Assembly (NCBI RefSeq): GCF_013705725.1
Contig: NZ_CP055481.1
Span: 4,030,001 to 4,094,000, forward strand
Source of the DNA: Klebsiella sp. RHBSTW-00484
GTDB taxonomy: Bacteria; Pseudomonadota; Gammaproteobacteria; Enterobacterales; Enterobacteriaceae
Direction of reading: 5' to 3'
DNA length: 64,000 nt
Shown here: positions 1 through 9,152 of the stretch, one piece after another
Numbering within the stretch: position 1 is the stretch's first letter
Layout of the letters: each line of letters starts with the position of its first letter
Program-made: the position numbers and the translations under genes
Notes under the pieces: generated by a model
The model's database searches: none
What the model was told of the DNA's origin: nothing
The model's input: the letters and a program-made list of their open reading frames with translations, nothing else

Positions 1-1400
1 TTGGTCGGTTCATCCATGACCAGGATGTTCGGCTTCTGCATCATCAGCTTACCGAACAGCATACGGCCCTTCTCACCACCGGAAAGTACTTTTGCAGGCT
101 TCTTGATATCGTCCTGGCTGAACAGCAGACGGCCGAGGAAGCTGCGCACCACTTGCTCGTCATCGCCTTCCTGTTTCCACTGGCTCATCCAGTCAAATAC
201 CGTCAGGTCATTTTCAAATTCGTATTCATGATCCTGCGCGTAGTAACCAATCTGCGCGTTTTCGGACCATTTAACGGTACCGTTATCCGGCGCCAGCTCA
301 CCGACCAGCGTTTTCAGCATAGTAGATTTACCCACGCCGTTGGCGCCAAGAATGGCAATCTTCTCGCCCACTTCCAGCAGCAGATTGAATTTTTTAAACA
401 GCAGGTTGTTATCAAAACCTTTCGCCAGCTCTTCGACTGCCAACGCGTTACGGAACAGTTTCTTGTCCTGCTCAAAGCGAATGAACGGGTTTTGACGGCT
501 GGAGGCTTTCACTTCATCAAGTTTGATTTTATCAATCTGACGGGCGCGAGAAGTCGCCTGACGTGATTTAGAGGCGTTGGCGCTAAAGCGGCTGACGAAG
601 GATTGCAGATCGGCAATCTGCGCTTTTTTCTTAGCGTTATCAGACAACAGACGCTCGCGGGCCTGAGTAGCGGCAGTCATGTATTCATCATAGTTACCGG
701 CGTACACGCGCAGCTCGCCGTAGTCGAGATCCGCCATGTGGGTACAAACCATGTTGAGGAAGTGACGGTCGTGCGAAATGATGATCATGGTGCTGTCACG
801 CTCGTTCAGCGTCTGCTCCAGCCAGCGAATGGTGTCGATGTCGAGGTTGTTCGTCGGTTCATCGAGCAGCAGGATGTCCGGATTAGAGAACAGCGCCTGA
901 GCCAGCAGCACACGCAGTTTCCAGCCGGGAGCAACTTCGCTCATCGGACCGTAATGCTGTTCCACCGGAATGCCGACGCCCAGCAGCAGCTCACCGGCGC
1001 GCGCTTCGGCAGAATAGCCGTCCATCTCGCCATACAGCACTTCGAGGTCAGCCACTTTGTAGCCGTCCTCTTCGCTCATCTCCGCCAGAGCGTAGATACG
1101 ATCGCGCTCCTGCTTCACTTCCCACAGCTCGCCGTGGCCCATGATAACCGTATCCAGCACGCTGAACTCTTCAAACGCGAACTGATCCTGACGCAGTTTA
1201 CCGATACGTTCGTTTGGATCGAGGGAGACGTTGCCAAGCGTCGGTTCCAGATCGCCGCCGAGGATCTTCATAAAGGTCGATTTACCGCTACCGTTGGCGC
1301 CAATCAGGCCGTAACGGTTGCCGCCGCCAAATTTGACGGAAATGTTTTCGAACAGCGGCTTACTGCCGAACTGCATGGTGACGTTGCTGGACACTAGCAC
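1..1400 (-). CDS. ybiT: ABC-F family ATPase YbiT (partial, C-terminus outside window)
   Basis: This is a soluble ABC-F protein with two ATP-binding cassettes and no membrane domain; the family acts on the ribosome in translation. The GTG start at 1398-1400 is chosen because the product then begins VLVSSNV-, as E. coli YbiT does. The first cassette has the Walker [10 protein letters not shown] and Walker [12 protein letters not shown]; the second has GTNGVGKST, the signature LSGGEKGRM, and ends at the Walker B VMDEPTN at the window edge. About 466 of roughly 530 residues are present. The linker between the cassettes is Lys/Arg rich, as is usual in ABC-F proteins. It is transcribed away from the phosphatase gene that starts at 1580. 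Confidence 0.95.
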   Translation of the reverse strand, partial: MLVSSNVTMQFGSKPLFENISVKFGGGNRYGLIGANGSGKSTFMKILGGDLEPTLGNVSLDPNERIGKLRQDQFAFEEFSVLDTVIMGHGELWEVKQERDRIYALAEMSEEDGYKVADLEVLYGEMDGYSAEARAGELLLGVGIPVEQHYGPMSEVAPGWKLRVLLAQALFSNPDILLLDEPTNNLDIDTIRWLEQTLNERDSTMIIISHDRHFLNMVCTHMADLDYGELRVYAGNYDEYMTAATQARERLLSDNAKKKAQIADLQSFVSRFSANASKSRQATSRARQIDKIKLDEVKASSRQNPFIRFEQDKKLFRNALAVEELAKGFDNNLLFKKFNLLLEVGEKIAILGANGVGKSTMLKTLVGELAPDNGTVKWSENAQIGYYAQDHEYEFENDLTVFDWMSQWKQEGDDEQVVRSFLGRLLFSQDDIKKPAKVLSGGEKGRMLFGKLMMQKPNILVMDEPT

Positions 1401-1579
1401 GGGGTTATCCTGAAAATAGAGAATGAGAAGTGTGATGAACCAGACATTATGCCAGCAAATGCTTCACTTTTCACGGGTCGTAATAAAATCGTAGCGGACG
1501 CTTATGTTAGGGTCATTGTCATATTGCGCGGTTACACTGCTTGATGCGTAATTTTTCTCCATAAATTCGGAAGGAACCT

Positions 1580-2362
1580 ATGACCACTCTCTCCCGCCAT
1601 CCGGCTTTCTTATCGCTACAGGGCGGTATCAACTTTCGTGACCTGGGCGGTCAGCGTACCGCCGACGGTCGCCGCGTGCGTTCAGGTAAACTGCTGCGCT
1701 CCGGTTCGCTGCATATGATGACCACCGATGACTTAAGTCACCTGGATACTATTCCTCTTAGCCGGGTCATTGACTATCGCGACCCGGCTGAAGTGAATCG
1801 TAGCCCCGATAAGCTGAACGAACTGGCGCACTATCTCAACGCTCCCGCCAACCCGCACGTTCGCGACGTCAATGCAAAAGTGACAGAGCTGAATGCCGCG
1901 ACGCTGAATGCCCTGAACGGCGAGCAGTTTATGATCGAACTTTATCGCCAGTTGCCGTTTAATAACGCCGCCTATCGCCAGCTCACCGGATGGCTGATGG
2001 AGCCTTTCGACGGCGCGCTGCTGCAGCACTGCGCGGTGGGTAAAGACCGTACTGGCGTCGGCTGCGCCCTGACGCTGCTGGCCCTCGGCTGTGATACCCA
2101 TACGGTGATGGAAGAGTACCTGCTCACCCACGGCATGCTGACCCAGGTCGAAGATTTTATGCTCCACTCGCTCGGCGATGAACTGACCGCTCGCGGGCGG
2201 CAAAATCTGGCCGAAATGATGACGGTGCAGGAGTCATATCTCGCCGCCGCGCTCGGCGCAATTAATGAGCGATATACCAGCGTTGATAGCTGGCTGGAAA
2301 ACGAGTATCAGCTCACGCCGCAGGCGCGAGAAGCGCTTCAATCAAGACTTCTGGAGGGGTAG
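1580..2362 (+). CDS. Tyrosine/serine protein phosphatase, DSP-type (Y_phosphatase3 family)
   Basis: This 260-residue cytoplasmic protein belongs to the Y_phosphatase3/DSP3 group of bacterial phosphatases. The N-terminal GGINFRDLGG and SGKLLRSGSL motifs are hallmarks of the family. The catalytic P-loop HCAVGKDRTG lies near residues 150-159 (CX5R, nucleophile Cys151, Arg157), and the likely general-acid region IDYRDPAE is near residue 65. A Shine-Dalgarno sequence (GGAAGGA) precedes the ATG. It has no counterpart between ybiT and ldtB in E. coli K-12, so it is an accessory gene in this neighbourhood. The substrate (phosphotyrosine, phosphoinositide or a small phosphate ester) cannot be told from sequence. 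Confidence 0.85.
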   Translation: MTTLSRHPAFLSLQGGINFRDLGGQRTADGRRVRSGKLLRSGSLHMMTTDDLSHLDTIPLSRVIDYRDPAEVNRSPDKLNELAHYLNAPANPHVRDVNAKVTELNAATLNALNGEQFMIELYRQLPFNNAAYRQLTGWLMEPFDGALLQHCAVGKDRTGVGCALTLLALGCDTHTVMEEYLLTHGMLTQVEDFMLHSLGDELTARGRQNLAEMMTVQESYLAAALGAINERYTSVDSWLENEYQLTPQAREALQSRLLEG

Positions 2363-2462
2363 TCCCCTCGGCCTGGATGCCACAAATTGCGACAACAGCC
2401 AACGCCCGCAGGCTACACTCAAAACAGCACGGGGAAAAAAATGTGATTTCGTACACATCTCA

Positions 2463-2492
2463 TTTACCTGTTTGCCGGAATGCACATATAAT
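2463..2492 (+). promoter_or_regulatory. Probable sigma-70 promoter of ldtB
   Basis: A perfect -10 TATAAT at 2487-2492 lies 18 bp after a TTTACC -35-like box at 2463-2468, about 75 bp upstream of the ldtB start. This is an inference from consensus match and position. Confidence 0.5.
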
Positions 2493-2565
2493 GCGCTCCC
2501 ATCGACTCCCTGTTTAATCTGACAAAGGCCTGTGTGGCATTGTTTTCGCCAACGACATAAAGAAT

Positions 2566-3480
2566 ATGAAATTATCGACTCTCTTCGCGGCAGCCTTCGC
2601 CATCGTGGGCTTTTGCAACACAGCTTCTGCTGTAACCTATCCACTGCCTACCGATGGCAGCCGTCTGATTGGCCAAAACCAGGTCATCACCATCCCGGAA
2701 GGCAACAAGCAGCCGCTGGAATACTTTGCCGCCGAATATCAGATGGGCTTATCCAACATGCTGGAAGCCAACCCTGGCGTGGACACCTTCCTGCCAAAGG
2801 GCGGTACCGTACTGAATATTCCGCAGCAGCTGATCCTGCCGGACACCGTGCATGAAGGTATCGTTATCAACAGCGCGGAAATGCGCCTGTACTACTACCC
2901 GAAAGGCACCAACACTGTGATCGTGCTGCCTATCGGTATCGGTCAGTTGGGTAAAGATACGCCGATCAACTGGGTGACTAAAGTTGAGCGTAAAAAAGCG
3001 GGCCCGACCTGGACCCCAACCGCCAAAATGCACGCAGAATATATTGCCGCAGGTGAACCGCTGCCAGCCGTTGTCCCGGCAGGTCCGGATAACCCGATGG
3101 GCCTGTACGCGCTGTATATCGGCCGTCTGTACGCCATCCACGGTACTAACGCCAACTTCGGTATCGGTCTGCGCGTGAGCCACGGCTGCGTGCGTCTGCG
3201 TAACGAAGATATCAAATTCCTGTTTGACAACGTGCCGGTCGGCACCCGCGTTGAATTTATCGATGAGCCGGTAAAAGCCACCACCGAGCCTGACGGCAGC
3301 CGCTTCATTGAAGTTCACAACCCGCTGTCCACCACTGAAGCACAGTTCCAGGACGGTGAAATCGTGCCGATTAACCTGACCAAGTCAGTGCAGGCTATTA
3401 CTGGCCAGACGGATGTTGATCAGAGCGTGGTTGATCAGGCCATTCAGAACCGTTCCGGTATGCCGGTGCGCCTGAACTAA
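2566..3480 (+). CDS. ldtB: L,D-transpeptidase LdtB (YbiS)
   Basis: This periplasmic enzyme of the YkuD fold links the C-terminal Lys of Braun lipoprotein (Lpp) to meso-diaminopimelate of peptidoglycan. The product is 304 residues, against 306 in E. coli. It has a signal peptide with cleavage expected after ASA (residue 22), a LysM-like segment (about 40-90), and the catalytic domain (about 97-235) with His192 and the SHGCVRL motif carrying the nucleophile Cys208. It is followed by a clear terminator and by convergent gntR. It keeps its E. coli-like position next to ybiT, apart from the inserted phosphatase gene. Confidence 0.96.
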   Translation: MKLSTLFAAAFAIVGFCNTASAVTYPLPTDGSRLIGQNQVITIPEGNKQPLEYFAAEYQMGLSNMLEANPGVDTFLPKGGTVLNIPQQLILPDTVHEGIVINSAEMRLYYYPKGTNTVIVLPIGIGQLGKDTPINWVTKVERKKAGPTWTPTAKMHAEYIAAGEPLPAVVPAGPDNPMGLYALYIGRLYAIHGTNANFGIGLRVSHGCVRLRNEDIKFLFDNVPVGTRVEFIDEPVKATTEPDGSRFIEVHNPLSTTEAQFQDGEIVPINLTKSVQAITGQTDVDQSVVDQAIQNRSGMPVRLN

Positions 3481-3501
3481 GCTGATAAGAAAAAACAGAA
3501 C

Positions 3502-3527
3502 GGCGGGCCTGGTGCCCGCCATTTTTT
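3502..3527 (+). terminator. Rho-independent terminator after ldtB
   Basis: A GGCGGG...CCCGCC stem (3502-3520) is followed by ATTTTTTAT. It ends ldtB transcription and abuts the stop of the convergent regulator gene. Confidence 0.85.
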
Positions 3528-4242
3528 ATCCGTTATTGACCAGAATAATGCCGCCGTGATCGTAGCGGTAGTGGCAATGGGCATACTCCAGCGGAGTCCC
3601 ATCCTCCAGATAGATAACCTGCTCAACCTCTAAGACCGGATCGCTCACCTCGCAGTTGAGATGCTCCTTATCCAGATCTTGCGGTTTTATCGCCCGCACT
3701 ACGCGATACGACCCCATCATTTTTAGCCCCAGCGTCTCCTGCACGTAGCGAAACACCGAGCTTTCCAGATGACTTTTATTCAGGCCGGGCACCAGCGCAA
3801 CGGGCATCACGGTCAAATCCAGCGATACGGGTTCGTCGTTGAGCAGGCGCAGACGAACGAAATCATAGACCGGGGCGTCGGCGTCGATCAGCAGCGACGT
3901 TTGCTCTTTCTCGCTGGGAAAACGCAGCTCAAAGCGAATCACCCGGCTGGTCACTTCCCCTAAATGTTCCCAGGTTTTCGTCGCGCCAAAATAGTCGCTG
4001 CCGGGCAGCTCCCACTGCGAAAGCTGGAGAAAATTCTTGCGCACAAAGGTGCCCTGCCCCTTACGGGTGTAGATAAGTCCTTCGACGATAAGCTGGCGCA
4101 TCGCCTGCTGGATGGTCATCCTGCTGGTGCTGAATTCCGCCGCTAACGCGAACTGGTCGGGTAATGGCGCGCTGGCCGGATACTGTTGGCTGATGATGCG
4201 CTTTTTAATTTCCCGCGCGATATTCAGATATTTGGCCGTCAT
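3526..4242 (-). CDS. GntR/HutC-family transcriptional regulator with UTRA domain
   Basis: This 238-residue regulator has an N-terminal winged helix (about 1-70: YLNIAREIKKRI..., then TSRMTIQQAMRQL and the wing YTRKGQGTFV) and a C-terminal UTRA effector-binding domain (about 90-235). The start at 4242 (MTAKYLN, preceded by AAAGGATC) is preferred over an upstream in-frame ATG at 4290 because it begins directly at the HTH domain. It lies just downstream of the GH1 gene on the same strand. The twin palindromes in front of that gene are its likely operators. HutC-type regulators of this kind commonly answer to a phosphosugar; the ligand here would be a beta-glucoside 6-phosphate (inference). Confidence 0.85.
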   Translation of the reverse strand: MTAKYLNIAREIKKRIISQQYPASAPLPDQFALAAEFSTSRMTIQQAMRQLIVEGLIYTRKGQGTFVRKNFLQLSQWELPGSDYFGATKTWEHLGEVTSRVIRFELRFPSEKEQTSLLIDADAPVYDFVRLRLLNDEPVSLDLTVMPVALVPGLNKSHLESSVFRYVQETLGLKMMGSYRVVRAIKPQDLDKEHLNCEVSDPVLEVEQVIYLEDGTPLEYAHCHYRYDHGGIILVNNG

Positions 4243-4274
4243 TGCCCGATCCTTTTGCTTTGCTGATGGTGGCT

Positions 4275-4302
4275 GGCGGGCAGAATACACTATCTGCCCG
4301 CC
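4275..4302 (-). other. Hairpin between GH1 gene and gntR
   Basis: The inverted repeat GGCGGGCAG...CTGCCCGCC lies between the GH1 stop and the regulator start. There is no T tract on the transcribed strand, so it may stabilise the upstream message or reduce read-through into the regulator rather than act as a full terminator. Confidence 0.5.
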
Positions 4303-4312
4303 TGACGCGCCG

Positions 4313-5689
4313 TTACATCTCTTCGCCGTTGCTGTGAATAGCCCGCTTCAGCCAGGCATAGCTTTTCTTCGGTACGCGTTTGAGGTCTTTCAGATCGTGG
4401 TTTTCACGATTCACGTAAACAACCCCGTAGCGTTTACGCATATCGCCCTGTGAGCTGAGAATGTCGATCAATCCCCAGCCCAGGTAGCCAATCACCTGCG
4501 CGCCATCCTCAAACATCGCTTCTTTCATGGCGTTGATATGATCGCGATGATAGGCAATGCGATAATCGTCAGCCACTTCGTTTTCGCCATCCCAGGATTC
4601 AATCACCCCAATGCCGTTTTCAATCGGGAATACCGGCAGCCGCCAGTCGTTGTAGTAGCGGGTGATGATCATGCGAAAGCCCACAGGGTCAATCTGCCAG
4701 TTCCACTCGGTGGCCTGCAGATATTCATTCTTTTTATCACCATACTGCATGTAGTTGTTCACCGGGGTGCCCGGCGGGATCGCATCGCTGTCGAGGGCTT
4801 TACTGGCATAGTAGCTAAAAGCCAGATAGTCGATTTTTACCGTCGCCATCAGCGCCAGATCGTCCGGCAGATAAATATCGTCGAAGCCTTCGCGGGCCAC
4901 GACATGCATCACTTCCGGGCTGTAGCCCTCCCCGGCGTATGCGCGCAGCAGGTTCTGGTTTAAGAACTCATCAAGCTGCTGAGCGCAGAGCATATCGCGC
5001 GGTTTGCAGGTCGCCGGATAAACCAGCGCGTGGGCCAGCATACCGCCCATCAGGCACTGCGGTTTGCTCTGGTGCAGATATTGCGTCAGATGGACGTGGG
5101 CCATCATCACATGGTGCTGAATCTGATAGAGCTCGCGCAGGGTTTTCTCTCCGCGCATATAGCCTGAAATCAGAAACGCGTCCGGCATATGGTAGAGATT
5201 CTGTTCATTAAAGGTCAGCCACCACTTCACCTTATCGCCAAAGCAGTCGATCATCTTCTGCCCGTAGCGGATAAAAGCCTCCATTACGCGACGGTCGGTG
5301 AAACCGTTGTAGCGCTCCGCCAGCGACAGCGGCATGTCGAAGTGATAGAGACAGATCATCGGCTCGATGCCGCGGGCGATCAGCTCATCAATAAACTGGT
5401 GATAGAAGTCGATACCCTCTTCGTTGAATTCGCCATCGCCTTGCGGGCATACGCGGCTCCAGGCAATCTGGAAGCGGTAGCAGTTCATCCCCAAATCTTT
5501 CATGAGGTCAAAATCTTCCCGGTAGCGGTGGTAAGAGTCGGTGGCGACCTTCCAGTCGGAAGCAAATTCCGCGGGCTGGCGGATATCATAGACCGACATC
5601 CCCTTACCGCCTTCATTCCACGCCCCTTCGGTTTGCATACTGGAGACCGAGTTACCCCATAGAAAATCTGCCGGTAGTGTTTCATTCAT
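4313..5689 (-). CDS. Glycoside hydrolase family 1, 6-phospho-beta-glucosidase-like
   Basis: This 458-residue cytoplasmic (beta/alpha)8 enzyme of family GH1 probably hydrolyses a beta-glucoside or its 6-phosphate taken up by a PTS. Visible landmarks are the N-terminal FLWGNSVSSMQTEGAW, the acid/base in TFNEQ (Glu162) and the nucleophile in PIENG (Glu357). The start at 5689 (MNETLPADFLWG) is preferred over 5734, because the longer reading would translate the operator palindromes. No PTS permease gene is adjacent, so uptake must rely on a transporter elsewhere. It is the first gene of a two-gene unit with the GntR regulator. Confidence 0.87.
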   Translation of the reverse strand: MNETLPADFLWGNSVSSMQTEGAWNEGGKGMSVYDIRQPAEFASDWKVATDSYHRYREDFDLMKDLGMNCYRFQIAWSRVCPQGDGEFNEEGIDFYHQFIDELIARGIEPMICLYHFDMPLSLAERYNGFTDRRVMEAFIRYGQKMIDCFGDKVKWWLTFNEQNLYHMPDAFLISGYMRGEKTLRELYQIQHHVMMAHVHLTQYLHQSKPQCLMGGMLAHALVYPATCKPRDMLCAQQLDEFLNQNLLRAYAGEGYSPEVMHVVAREGFDDIYLPDDLALMATVKIDYLAFSYYASKALDSDAIPPGTPVNNYMQYGDKKNEYLQATEWNWQIDPVGFRMIITRYYNDWRLPVFPIENGIGVIESWDGENEVADDYRIAYHRDHINAMKEAMFEDGAQVIGYLGWGLIDILSSQGDMRKRYGVVYVNRENHDLKDLKRVPKKSYAWLKRAIHSNGEEM

Positions 5690-5700
5690 GATTCGCACCT

Positions 5701-5735
5701 TATGACTAGTCATATTAATTTCATGACTAGTCATA
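5701..5735 (-). promoter_or_regulatory. Tandem palindromic operators for the GntR regulator
   Basis: Two identical perfect palindromes, ATGACTAGTCAT, lie at 5702-5713 and 5723-5734. Their centres are 21 bp apart, two helical turns, so two dimers would bind the same face. They sit immediately upstream of the GH1 start and over or just after its likely promoter (TTGATA near 5747-5752 read on the minus strand). HutC-subfamily regulators bind short palindromes of this kind; assignment to the adjacent regulator is inference. Confidence 0.75.
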
Positions 5736-5796
5736 TAAACGAATTTACGTTATCAAGCAAATTTGCGGATCGTTTTTGTGAGTGCTGCGTATAAAA

Positions 5797-5827
5797 AAGC
5801 CAGGTCGTGGTCTGCACGATCTGGCTT
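5797..5827 (-). terminator. Terminator of the aldo/keto reductase gene
   Basis: The AAGCCAG...CTGGCTT stem-loop is followed on the minus strand by a T run (the A run at 5793-5798 on the given strand). It lies 25 bp beyond the reductase stop codon. Confidence 0.8.
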
Positions 5828-5851
5828 ATAGAAAGCTGAAGAAATGGAACG

Positions 5852-6892
5852 TTACTGCTGCGCGAGCTGACCCCGACGGTATTCACCCTGGCGCTCCAGC
5901 ATCCAGCCCGGATACTCCCGCGGCAGCGCGCTGACCGCATCCAGCAGTTCCAGTTCGACGTCACTGAGGTGAATCGCGGTTGCCGCGAGGTTGTCTGCCA
6001 ACTGATCCGCACGCTTCGCGCCGATGATCACGCTGCTCACCGCCGGTTGATGCAGCAGCCAGGCCAGCGCGATTTGTGCCACTGAAACGCCTTTAGCCTC
6101 GGCGATTCCACGCATCACATCGATACAATCAAAAGCTCGCGTCTTGTTCACCGGTGGGAAATCAAATTCCTGACGGCGACCGCCGCTTGCGGACTGTCCA
6201 TCGCGATCATATTTCCCGCTGAGCAGGCCGCCAGCCAGCGGGCTCCAGACCATCAATCCCAGCCCTTCGCTTTGCATCATCGGCACCAGTTCACGCTCAA
6301 GATCGCGCCCAGCGATGGTGTAGTAAGCCTGCAACGAAGCAAAGCGCGCCAGCCCAAGCCGCTCGGAAATCCCCAGCGCTTTAGCGATTTGCCATGCCGC
6401 CCAGTTCGACACGCCGATATAGCGGACGTGACCCTGCTGCACCAAATTATCCAGCGCATACAGCGTCTCTTCGATAGGCGTTGCCGGATCGAAACCGTGC
6501 AGTTGATAGAGATCGATATGATCGAGCTGAAGGCGTCGCAGGCTCTCTTTTACGCTGCCAATAATGTGATAGCGCGAGCTGCCGCGTGAATTGACGCCCG
6601 CGGTGCCGGTTTCACCAAATACTTTAGTGGCTACCACCACGTTTTCCCGCGGCACTTTCAGATTCTTCAGCGCCTGGCCGGTGATCTCTTCCGAACGCCC
6701 TTCAGAATAGACGTCAGCGGTGTCGATAAAGTTAATCCCCGCATCCAGCGCGCTGCCCACCAGCTGTTCCGCTTCCGCCTGACGCAATTGACCCACTTTC
6801 CCCCACAGGCCACCTTCTCCGCCGAAGGTCATGGTGCCCAGGCACAGCTCAGAAACAAACAGGCCGGTATGGCCCAGTTTTTGATATCGCAT
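5852..6892 (-). CDS. Aldo/keto reductase
   Basis: This 346-residue cytosolic NADPH-dependent oxidoreductase belongs to the AKR superfamily. The N-terminus MRYQKLGHTGLFVSELCLG is typical. The catalytic Asp/Tyr lie in FIDTADVYSEGRSEE, Lys in VVATK, His in LYQLHGFD, and the cofactor-binding end in SVIIGAKRADQL. The start at 6892 is chosen over in-frame codons further upstream because the family begins here and AAGGAG lies just upstream. It is a single-gene unit between ybiR and the GH1 gene and ends in its own terminator. The substrate is unknown; related enterobacterial enzymes reduce a range of small aldehydes and ketones. Confidence 0.88.
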   Translation of the reverse strand: MRYQKLGHTGLFVSELCLGTMTFGGEGGLWGKVGQLRQAEAEQLVGSALDAGINFIDTADVYSEGRSEEITGQALKNLKVPRENVVVATKVFGETGTAGVNSRGSSRYHIIGSVKESLRRLQLDHIDLYQLHGFDPATPIEETLYALDNLVQQGHVRYIGVSNWAAWQIAKALGISERLGLARFASLQAYYTIAGRDLERELVPMMQSEGLGLMVWSPLAGGLLSGKYDRDGQSASGGRRQEFDFPPVNKTRAFDCIDVMRGIAEAKGVSVAQIALAWLLHQPAVSSVIIGAKRADQLADNLAATAIHLSDVELELLDAVSALPREYPGWMLERQGEYRRGQLAQQ

Positions 6893-6999
6893 AGAACTCT
6901 CCTTAATCAGGATGATTAACTGCCGGGAATAGTTATACCCCGGAGTCGAAGAGTGCGAATGTGGCGTTCCTGTTTGTTTCTTGCCCAATTCTCTGAAAA

Positions 7000-8106
7000 T
7001 CAGCGTTGCAGTAACCCGTAGCCCACCAGCGCCGCCCACAGCAGCATGGGTAGAGAATAGAGATGGAAGCGCCACCAGATACGGCGATCGCCTGCCATGC
7101 GCAGCGCAATCAGGTTCGCCAGAGAGCCCGGCAGCAGGCCAAAACCGCCCACGTTGACCGCCCAGGCCAGCAGCACCGAAGGCGGAACGTAGTTAAGCAG
7201 TAAAATAGTCGCCGGAACGTTGCTGATAAACTGCGACAAGCCAATCGTCGTGAGCCATAACCCTCCGGCAGAAAGCTGTCCGACGCCGTTGAGCGCATGC
7301 TGTAGAACCGGGAGCTGGGTCAGCAGGTGAACGTCAATGAACATCGCCATAAAGACCAGCAGCAGCGACCAGTCGACGTTAATCATCACCGCCCGCGCCA
7401 GCAACAGAAAACCCAGCGCAATCAGCACCAGCCCCCACAGCTCTTGCTTCAGCTCTAAGGCGGTCAAAAAGACCAGATAGAACGCCAGGCAGCTCCAGAC
7501 CAGCTTCGGCCGCCATGAAGGCGATCTGTCGCTACTCTGATAGTTAAGGGGCTTCGCAGGAAAACAGAACCAGCACAGCGCCAGCAGAGTGATCATCATC
7601 GCCGCCGCCAGGGGTAGCATCTGACCGATGAAAGCCGGGAAAGAGAGGCCGGAACGCCCCCACAGCAGGATGTTTTGCGGGTTGCCGATAGGTGTCAATA
7701 AAGACCCGGCGTTGACCGCCAGCGCTTCAAAAATAATTAATCGGCTGGTTGGAATAGCGCACCATTTTTTTAACGTCAGCGTAAGCGGCACGACGATAAA
7801 CAGCGCGACATCATTGGTTAAGAAAGTGGAAAGTAGCGCGGCAGCCAGCACCATAAAAATGGCTAACTGGCGCTCGGTCACAAAACGGCGCGCCATTTTG
7901 CGGCCGAGCACATCAAAATAGCCGCTAAGTTCGATGCCTTTGGTCAGTAGCATCAGCCCGCTAAGAGTAATAATCGTGTGCCAGTCAATGGCGTGAAGCC
8001 AGCTTCTGGGTGCAAACGGGACAAAAAAGCTTAAAACAACGCCAACAATCAGCAGCAGATGTAAAAAGCGGTCGCGGGCCAGCGACTGAACAAAGACGAG
8101 ATTCAT
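7000..8106 (-). CDS. ybiR: YbiR, anion/Na+ symporter-family inner-membrane protein
   Basis: This 368-residue polytopic membrane protein of the ArsB/NhaD-like (CitMHS/DASS) superfamily is close to the length of E. coli YbiR. Family-typical stretches include [38 protein letters not shown] and [19 protein letters not shown]. Its start codon overlaps the mntR stop by 4 bp (ATGA), so the two are cotranscribed and translationally coupled, as in E. coli. The transported ion is not established; the coupling to mntR hints at a link with metal homeostasis. Confidence 0.92.
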   Translation of the reverse strand: MNLVFVQSLARDRFLHLLLIVGVVLSFFVPFAPRSWLHAIDWHTIITLSGLMLLTKGIELSGYFDVLGRKMARRFVTERQLAIFMVLAAALLSTFLTNDVALFIVVPLTLTLKKWCAIPTSRLIIFEALAVNAGSLLTPIGNPQNILLWGRSGLSFPAFIGQMLPLAAAMMITLLALCWFCFPAKPLNYQSSDRSPSWRPKLVWSCLAFYLVFLTALELKQELWGLVLIALGFLLLARAVMINVDWSLLLVFMAMFIDVHLLTQLPVLQHALNGVGQLSAGGLWLTTIGLSQFISNVPATILLLNYVPPSVLLAWAVNVGGFGLLPGSLANLIALRMAGDRRIWWRFHLYSLPMLLWAALVGYGLLQR

Positions 8107-8576
8107 TCCTCTTGTAACCCCTGCTTAAGGGTAAACTGTTTAAACATCGCCAGCGTCTCTTCGCTGACATGGTGCTCCATCCCTTCGGCATCGCGACGGG
8201 CTATCTCCGGGCTGACCCCAATCACCAGTAAAAAGTTTTCGACGATCTGGTGACGTTCACGGCTCTCGTGCGCCAGCTTTTCGCCTTCAGGGGTTAAAAA
8301 GATCCCCCGCCACGGGATCTGCTCGATCAGCCCAACGCTCGCCAGACGTTTTAACATCTTCGCAACCGTTGGCTGCGAAACGCCAAGACGTGCGGCCATA
8401 TCTACCTGACGAGCCTCACCCACTTCGAGGATCAGATCGGAGATAAGCTCGACGTAGTCATCAATTAACTCCCGACGATGCGCCTCGCGCACCTGACGAA
8501 ACCCTTCAACGTGTTCTTCGACATTCACTAGCTGCGTCACTTTTTTAGTTATTGGCTTACCTGCGCGACGGTTCAT
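8103..8576 (-). CDS. mntR: Manganese-responsive transcriptional regulator MntR
   Basis: This DtxR-family dimeric regulator binds Mn(II), represses manganese import (mntH) and mntS, and activates the exporter gene mntP in relatives. At 157 residues it matches E. coli MntR. An Arg/Lys-rich N-terminal extension precedes the winged helix ([22 protein letters not shown]). Metal ligands are expected in the C-terminal half, including the Glu/His-rich [12 protein letters not shown]. The first gene of the mntR-ybiR operon, it is divergent from mntS, whose promoter carries an MntR box. Confidence 0.96.
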   Translation of the reverse strand: MNRRAGKPITKKVTQLVNVEEHVEGFRQVREAHRRELIDDYVELISDLILEVGEARQVDMAARLGVSQPTVAKMLKRLASVGLIEQIPWRGIFLTPEGEKLAHESRERHQIVENFLLVIGVSPEIARRDAEGMEHHVSEETLAMFKQFTLKQGLQEE

Positions 8577-8682
8577 TGTGCTTCCTCATTCCTGTGACGC
8601 ATCAAGCATCATCTAAAAGGACCCCCATTGTAATGGATCGTGCACAGAGAACAAAAATTTAACGTTTTAGCCATAGCTATAC

Positions 8683-8702
8683 AATATAGCCTGTGCTATA
8701 TC
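8683..8702 (+). promoter_or_regulatory. MntR box in the mntS promoter
   Basis: The palindrome TATAGC-CTGT-GCTATA (8685-8700) matches the ATAGC-N4-GCTAT core of known enterobacterial MntR boxes. It lies about 60 bp upstream of mntS, where Mn-bound MntR would repress. The site is visible; the regulation is inferred from E. coli. Confidence 0.8.
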
Positions 8703-8758
8703 TGTATGTAATACACACATCCTTCAAGGAGCGAAGGACGAAATTACAGGAGGTCACC

Positions 8759-8884
8759 ATGAACGAATTCAAGAGGTGCTTAAACGTGTTTACTCATTCC
8801 CCTTTTAAAGTTCGGTTAATGCTTGTCGGTATGCTGTGCGATCTGATCAACGGCAAACCTCAGCAGGATAAACCGAAAAACTAA
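8759..8884 (+). CDS. mntS: Small protein MntS
   Basis: This 41-residue manganese-response protein (first annotated as the sRNA RybA in E. coli) is repressed by MntR with Mn and helps raise intracellular Mn, probably by inhibiting the exporter MntP. It starts MNEFKRCLNVFTHSPFKVRL and ends NGKPQQDKPKN, closely matching the 42-residue E. coli protein. A strong Shine-Dalgarno AGGAGG lies 6 bp before the ATG. It is followed by a terminator hairpin. Confidence 0.95.
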   Translation: MNEFKRCLNVFTHSPFKVRLMLVGMLCDLINGKPQQDKPKN

Positions 8885-8885
8885 T

Positions 8886-8914
8886 GCGGCGTCGCGGTAC
8901 GCCGCTTCATTTTT
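8886..8914 (+). terminator. Terminator after mntS
   Basis: A GCGGCGT...ACGCCGC stem (8886-8905) is followed by TTCATTTTT. The remaining 240 bp before opgE holds no further gene that I can support. Confidence 0.8.
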
Positions 8915-9152
8915 CTGCCACAATTCCCCGCCAAACTGTCCGGTTCCTCCGTATTTCTGCGACTTTTTTCAAGTTTTGTAAGCATCCTCCCAAAACAATC
9001 TGTTATGGATAGTTGACCTTAACATTTGCAAGCCCTATCTTTTGTCAGCCCTGCCACTACTGCGGCTCGCAGAGACCCTCTTCAGGCACTGTCCAGCAGG
9101 TTTTACCCCTTGATGCCAGGGGACGCACATGGCTCTTTTTTGATTGTTTATT

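Noticed and set aside
1..1397. Long plus-strand open frames within 1-1397
   Set aside because: They are antisense to ybiT, have no ribosome sites and show no known protein pattern.
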